Of a stretch of 64,000 nt of DNA, positions 60,903 through 64,000 are shown in pieces. Origin of the DNA: Scybalousia_A sp045221575 (GTDB taxonomy: Bacteria > Bacteroidota > Bacteroidia > Bacteroidales > P3). Made by a program: the position numbers and the translations under genes. Every line of letters begins with the position of its first letter. The first letter of the stretch is position 1. The notes under the pieces were generated by a model. It was given only the letters and a program-made list of their open reading frames with translations. It made no database searches and was not told where the DNA came from. Location: positions 1-64,000 of the forward strand of contig JBGUWU010000002.1 in assembly GCA_045221575.1 (NCBI GenBank), written 5' to 3'.

Positions 60903-61018
60903 GTGAAAAAAAGAGTTGATTTTGGAAAAAAAAGATCAACTTTTGGAAAAAGAAAATCAACTTTTAAGAAAAGAAAATCAACTCTTTTTTTTCTAAAATC
61001 AACTCTTTTTAAAAGAAC
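60903..61018. repeat. AAAATCAACTC-type repeat array
   Basis: Five units of (AAA)AATCAACTTTT or its complement in about 110 bp, ending in AAAATCAACTCTTTTT twice. It can fold on itself (AAAAAGAGTTGATTTT against AAAATCAACTCTTTTT) as a terminator for yggS. Confidence 0.65.
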
Positions 61019-61023
61019 AAAAG

Positions 61024-61683
61024 ATGCAGAGAATAGTTATTATACTTATCCCAATTATAGTGATGATTTGTATAAGAATGAAACACGTTGAGATGGTTTT
61101 ACGACCACTTAACACTCTTATACATGAACTTTCTCATGCAGTAGTTGCTCTTTTATTGGGTGAAAAGATAAAGGAAATAAAAATAAATCCAGATTATTCG
61201 GGTTCGTGTACAACAAAAAGCAAATCTAAATTTAAGTCTTTTATTGTTTCTTTTGTTGGTTATATCATACCGTCTTTGTTAGGCTATGTTATAATCTATG
61301 AGTTAAGAAACTCTATGTTGAACATTGCATTCTATGTGTTGATAGTCGTATGTTTAATCGCTATAATACTTTATGTAAGAAATACTTTTGGAACAATATG
61401 GGTGATGAGTTTTTGTATGATTAATATCCTTTTTCTTTATATTCCTCTTTTTCAATCGCTACAATCTTATATTCTTTATCTGTATGCTTGTATTCTTTTG
61501 ATAGAAAACTTGCTTTCCACACTTGCACTTTTGAAAATAAATCTTGTTTCTGCAAAGAACTCAGGTGATTCTTTTAACCTGCAAAAATTAACTCATATTC
61601 CTGCGATTATTTATACTTTATTTTTTGTGTGCTATTCGCTATCTATGGTATACCTTTCTTTTAAATTAGTAATTAGAAATTAG
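61024..61683 (+). CDS. M50-like membrane metalloprotease or HExxH membrane protein
   Basis: 219 aa, mostly hydrophobic with six or so helices. Zinc motif HELSH (34-38) in LNTLIHELSHAVVALLLGEKI at the end of the first helix region, as in M50B peptidases. No clear second metal motif (NxxPxxxxDG or similar), so peptidase activity is uncertain. The C-terminal residues LVIRN-stop are encoded by the AATTAG repeat, which seems to have replaced the original end of the gene. Confidence 0.65.
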   Translation: MQRIVIILIPIIVMICIRMKHVEMVLRPLNTLIHELSHAVVALLLGEKIKEIKINPDYSGSCTTKSKSKFKSFIVSFVGYIIPSLLGYVIIYELRNSMLNIAFYVLIVVCLIAIILYVRNTFGTIWVMSFCMINILFLYIPLFQSLQSYILYLYACILLIENLLSTLALLKINLVSAKNSGDSFNLQKLTHIPAIIYTLFFVCYSLSMVYLSFKLVIRN

Positions 61684-61945
61684 TAATTAGAAATTAGTAA
61701 TTGGGGTGGCTTCAAAGAAGACAGCCAAATTACTGCAAGTAATTAGAAATTAGAAATTAGCGGATTAACGCTTGCAAAATCTTTAATCGCTATGCGTTAT
61801 TACATACAAGTGCTTGCTTATCTATACAAAATTTCTAATTACTAATTTCTCATTACTAATTGCTAATTTCTAATTAATTAAGTTTATTTTTAATTTAATT
61901 TGCAATAATTTCCAATTTCTAATTACTAATTTCTAATTTAATTTG
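61664..61945. repeat. AATTAG tract with A core and B core (left arm of the 61/63 kb pair)
   Basis: One plus-orientation A core (about 61703-61738), then the B2 core at 61760-61835 (contains CTTTAATCGCTATGCGTTAT). Matches the reverse complement of 63349-63423 over about 75 bp. No gene in 61684-61977. Confidence 0.8.
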
Positions 61946-61953
61946 TATTTTTG
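61946..61953 (+). promoter_or_regulatory. -7 box (TATTTTTG) of the DUF3276/parA operon
   Basis: 25 bp before the DUF3276 ATG; the AATTAG tract ends directly at it. Confidence 0.6.
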
Positions 61954-61977
61954 CAAATTGTTTATTGAAAATAATTG

Positions 61978-62313
61978 ATGAAAGTTATGGATAGAAGAGA
62001 AGAATTTGATAGAGAAGAGGTTTTATCAAGAAGTCTTAAAGCTGGAAAGAGAACATACTTCTTTGATGTAAAACAAACTCGTAATGATGATAAATATCTT
62101 GTTATAACAGAAAGTAAAAAGTTGTTTAATGACAGCGATGGTTCTTTTACATACGAGAAACATAAGATATTCTTATATAAAGAAGACTATGAGAAGTTTG
62201 CAAAGATGCTTAACGATATTGTAACTTATATGAAAGAAGGCATAGAACCTCCTGCACAAGAATATCCACGAAGAGATTTTGACACATTTGGAGATAATAG
62301 TTTTCAATATTAA
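61978..62313 (+). CDS. DUF3276 (PUR-alpha-like) nucleic-acid-binding protein
   Basis: 111 aa from the ATG at 61978 (a TTG three bases upstream is also in frame). EVLSRSLKAGKRTYFFDVKQ, DKYLVITESKKLF and HKIFLYKEDYEKFAKMLND are the PUR-repeat pattern of DUF3276, a small Bacteroidetes/Spirochaetes family that binds single-stranded or structured nucleic acids. The C-terminal tail is acidic/aromatic and disordered-looking. Precedes parA by 34 bp. Confidence 0.88.
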   Translation: MKVMDRREEFDREEVLSRSLKAGKRTYFFDVKQTRNDDKYLVITESKKLFNDSDGSFTYEKHKIFLYKEDYEKFAKMLNDIVTYMKEGIEPPAQEYPRRDFDTFGDNSFQY

Positions 62314-62347
62314 TGATTATTTGTTGAGTATTAAGATTTTTTAACTG

Positions 62348-63118
62348 ATGACAAAAGTTATTGCTATTGCAAATCAAAAAGGTGGAGTAGGAAAGACCAC
62401 AACGGCAATCAACCTTGCAGCTTCTTTGGCAGTAATGGAAAGAAAGACGTTGTTAATAGACGCTGACCCACAAGCAAATGCTTCATCTGGTTGCGGAATC
62501 AATCCAGATGAAATAGAGAAGAGCGTTTATGAATGTTTGATAGATGGTTTGCCTGCAAAAGAAGCTATTTTAGAATCTTCTACTCCAAATTTAGATATTC
62601 TGCCAGCAAGGATAGATCTTGTAGGTGCAGAAGTTCAACTACCACAGATTGAAGATAAAGAATTTAAACTAAGAAATCTGATAGAACCAATAAAAGAAGA
62701 ATATGATTATATTATAATAGATTGTTCTCCTTCATTAGGTTTAGTAACTATAAACGCCTTTGTTGCTTCCAATAGCGTGATAATACCTGTTCAATGTCAA
62801 TATTTTGCATTGGAAGGTTTAGGAAAACTTCTTAATACTATAAAAATTGTTCAAGGAAGGTTGAATACTGAGTTAGACATAGAAGGAATACTTCTAACTA
62901 TGTTTGATACTCGTTTAAGACTAAACAGACAGGTTGCTGAAGATGTTAAACGTCATTTTAAGCAAATAGTTTTCGATACCATAATATATAGTAATGTAAA
63001 ATTAGCAGAAGCTCCTTCTCATGGATTAAGCGTTGTTATGTATGATGCTTCATCAACGGGTGCAATAAATTATATGAATCTTGCAAGTGAAATAATAAGC
63101 AGAGAACAGACTAACTAG
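62348..63118 (+). CDS. parA: chromosome partitioning ATPase ParA (Soj)
   Basis: Deviant Walker ATPase for chromosome segregation with ParB-parS. 256 aa. NQKGGVGKTTTAINLAASLA with signature Lys11 and Walker Lys16, LLIDADPQANASSGCG, YDYIIIDCSPSLGLVTINA, VQCQYFALEGLGKLL, SHGLSVVMYD. Ends EQTN-TAG at the repeat tract, which separates it from parB by 361 bp instead of the usual overlap or short gap. Confidence 0.96.
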   Translation: MTKVIAIANQKGGVGKTTTAINLAASLAVMERKTLLIDADPQANASSGCGINPDEIEKSVYECLIDGLPAKEAILESSTPNLDILPARIDLVGAEVQLPQIEDKEFKLRNLIEPIKEEYDYIIIDCSPSLGLVTINAFVASNSVIIPVQCQYFALEGLGKLLNTIKIVQGRLNTELDIEGILLTMFDTRLRLNRQVAEDVKRHFKQIVFDTIIYSNVKLAEAPSHGLSVVMYDASSTGAINYMNLASEIISREQTN

Positions 63119-63455
63119 AAATTAGTAATTAGTAATTAGAAATTAGAAATTAGTAATTGGGGTGGCTTCAAAGAAGACGGCCAAATTACTGCAAGAAATT
63201 AGAAATTAGTAATTGGGGTGGCTTCAAAGAAGACGGCCAAATTACTGCAAGTAATTAGAAATTAGTAATTGGGGTGGCTTCAAAGAAGACGGCCAAATTA
63301 CTGCAAGTAATTAGAAATTAAAAATTAGTAATTAGAAAAGAGAAATTAGAAATTTCGCATAGATAAACAAGCACTTGTATGCAATAACGCATAGCGATTA
63401 AAGATTTGTAGGCGTTAATCCGCCCATTTCTAAATTCTAATTCCTAATTACTAAT
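63113..63455. repeat. AATTAG tract with three A cores and a B core (right arm of the 61/63 kb pair)
   Basis: Three plus-orientation A cores at 63159-63194, 63215-63250 and 63271-63306 (56-bp period, nearly identical), then the B2 core 63349-63423 inverse to that at 61.8 kb. The array fills the whole parA-parB gap. Confidence 0.85.
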
Positions 63456-63479
63456 TAAAAAAAAAAGAGGAATACGAAT

Positions 63480-64000
63480 ATGGCAACTAAGAAATCACCT
63501 GCTTTAGGTAAAGGATTAGAAGCTCTTTTGGGTAAGATAGATACATCTGTTATAGAAAAGAAATCAGATGTAAAGACAAGTACCGTTACTGCAGAAATAG
63601 CCTATATTCCTATATCAAAGATAAGTCCAAATCCTGATCAGCCAAGAAAAGATTTTGATGAACAAGCATTAAATGAGTTGGCTCAATCAATAAAAGCACA
63701 TGGAATAATTACTCCTATAACAGTAAATAAAAAAGGAGATAAGTATATCATTATTGCTGGTGAGAGAAGGTATAGAGCAAGCAAGATAGCCGGTTTAAAG
63801 GAAATACCTGCTTATATTCGTATTGTTACCTTAGAAGAAACTATGGAGATGTCTTTAATTGAGAATATTCAACGTGAAGACCTTAACTCCATAGAGATAG
63901 CCTTGTCTTTGCAGGCTCTTTTGGAGCAGACCAAATTAACACAAGAAGAGTTAAGCAAAAAAATAGGCAAAAACAGAGCGACAATCTCCAATTATGTAAG
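63480..64000 (+). CDS. parB: ParB-family partition protein, 5' part (cut by window end)
   Basis: Starts at ATG 63480, preceded by AAGAGG, one of few Shine-Dalgarno-like sites in the window. The visible 173 residues include a Lys-rich N-terminus with SPALGKGLEALLGK (ParA-stimulating region), the ParB/sulfiredoxin-fold CTPase part (ISKISPNPDQPRKDFDE, GIITPITVN, IIAGERRYRASKIAG, SLIENIQREDLNSIEIA) and the start of the helix-turn-helix (LTQEELSKKIGKNRATISNYV). The C-terminal dimerisation domain lies outside. No parS consensus was noticed nearby. Confidence 0.95.
   Translation, partial: MATKKSPALGKGLEALLGKIDTSVIEKKSDVKTSTVTAEIAYIPISKISPNPDQPRKDFDEQALNELAQSIKAHGIITPITVNKKGDKYIIIAGERRYRASKIAGLKEIPAYIRIVTLEETMEMSLIENIQREDLNSIEIALSLQALLEQTKLTQEELSKKIGKNRATISNYV

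Noticed and set aside
60903..61091. 62-codon frame encoding a Lys/Ser/Thr/Phe repeat peptide
   Set aside because: It is a translation of the AAAATCAACTC repeat family and overlaps the start of the M50-like gene in another frame; not a protein repeat.
63113..63455. CRISPR array
   Set aside because: The A cores are regularly spaced, but the spacers are themselves AATTAG repeat sequence rather than unique, and no cas gene is present.
61946..64000. Chromosome origin next to parAB
   Set aside because: No dnaA, gidA/mnmG or DnaA-box cluster and no parS consensus were seen in the visible part.

Overview
The window is AT-rich chromosomal DNA from an anaerobic member of the Bacteroidetes, most likely order Bacteroidales. 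The evidence: promoters fit the Bacteroidetes consensus (TTTG, about 19-20 bp, TAnnTTTG) and Shine-Dalgarno sites are rare; one protein has a type IX secretion (type B, gliding-type) C-terminal domain; there is an S46 dipeptidyl peptidase of the DPP7 type, a FucP-type sugar permease, DUF3276 and DUF4384 proteins; and anaerobic metabolism is shown by an [FeFe] hydrogenase and by lysine 5,6-aminomutase. I cannot name genus or species.

Layout. 0-7 kb: Fic protein between repeat tracts, MscS channel, M16 protease, [FeFe] hydrogenase. 7-15.5 kb (+): acyl-CoA ligase, ligA, a zeta-type toxin/antitoxin pair, nusB with a DUF1573 lipoprotein, and an unusual CitC-CitG fusion. 15.7-28.2 kb is the accessory part: three AAA ATPases with nuclease-like C-termini, two of them preceded by 22-23 bp tandem repeats at the promoter, and between them a seven-gene minus-strand block: XRE regulator, exported LPP20-like protein, exported DUF4384 protein, SIR2-like NADase, double RecA/KaiC-like protein with broken P-loops, exported LRR-caspase protein, exported transglutaminase-like protein. 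28.3-39.3 kb: TPR protein, gyrA, folA, an intergenic region hiding two tiny membrane-protein ORFs, the S46 peptidase, lpd, recQ. 39.4-44.5 kb: kamDE facing an operon for polyprenyl synthase, TlpA-like thioredoxin, lipoprotein flavodoxin and DUF3795. 44.6-54 kb (-): RecD-like helicase, apbE, degenerate LtaS-like protein, panB, tRNA-Lys(TTT), Na+/solute symporter, tcdA, sugar permease. 54.3-64 kb: non-catalytic M16 protein, T9SS type B cargo, 41-aa lipoprotein, nth, EEP-family protein, lipoprotein, yggS, M50-like protease, DUF3276 protein, parA and the start of parB.

The most distinctive genome-scale feature is a family of AATTAGAAATTAGTAATT-type intergenic tracts carrying two kinds of core sequence (here called A and B). 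They run from the stop codon of one gene (six genes end in Asn-TAG spelled by the repeat) to the promoter of the next. B cores occur as locally matched inverted pairs bracketing three gene blocks (39.3/44.6, 54.2/57.6 and 61.8/63.4 kb). A second AT-rich family built on AAAATCAACTCTTTT occupies other gene ends, several of them terminator-like.

Best candidates for something undescribed: (1) the XRE/LPP20/DUF4384/SIR2/KaiC-like/caspase/transglutaminase operon, which puts a cytosolic NAD-depleting effector next to exported protease-like proteins; (2) the tandem 39-aa and 33-aa membrane ORFs with conserved leaders and tails but diverged coding sequence; (3) the matched inverted repeat pairs. All positions and motifs were read by eye; nothing was searched against a database.
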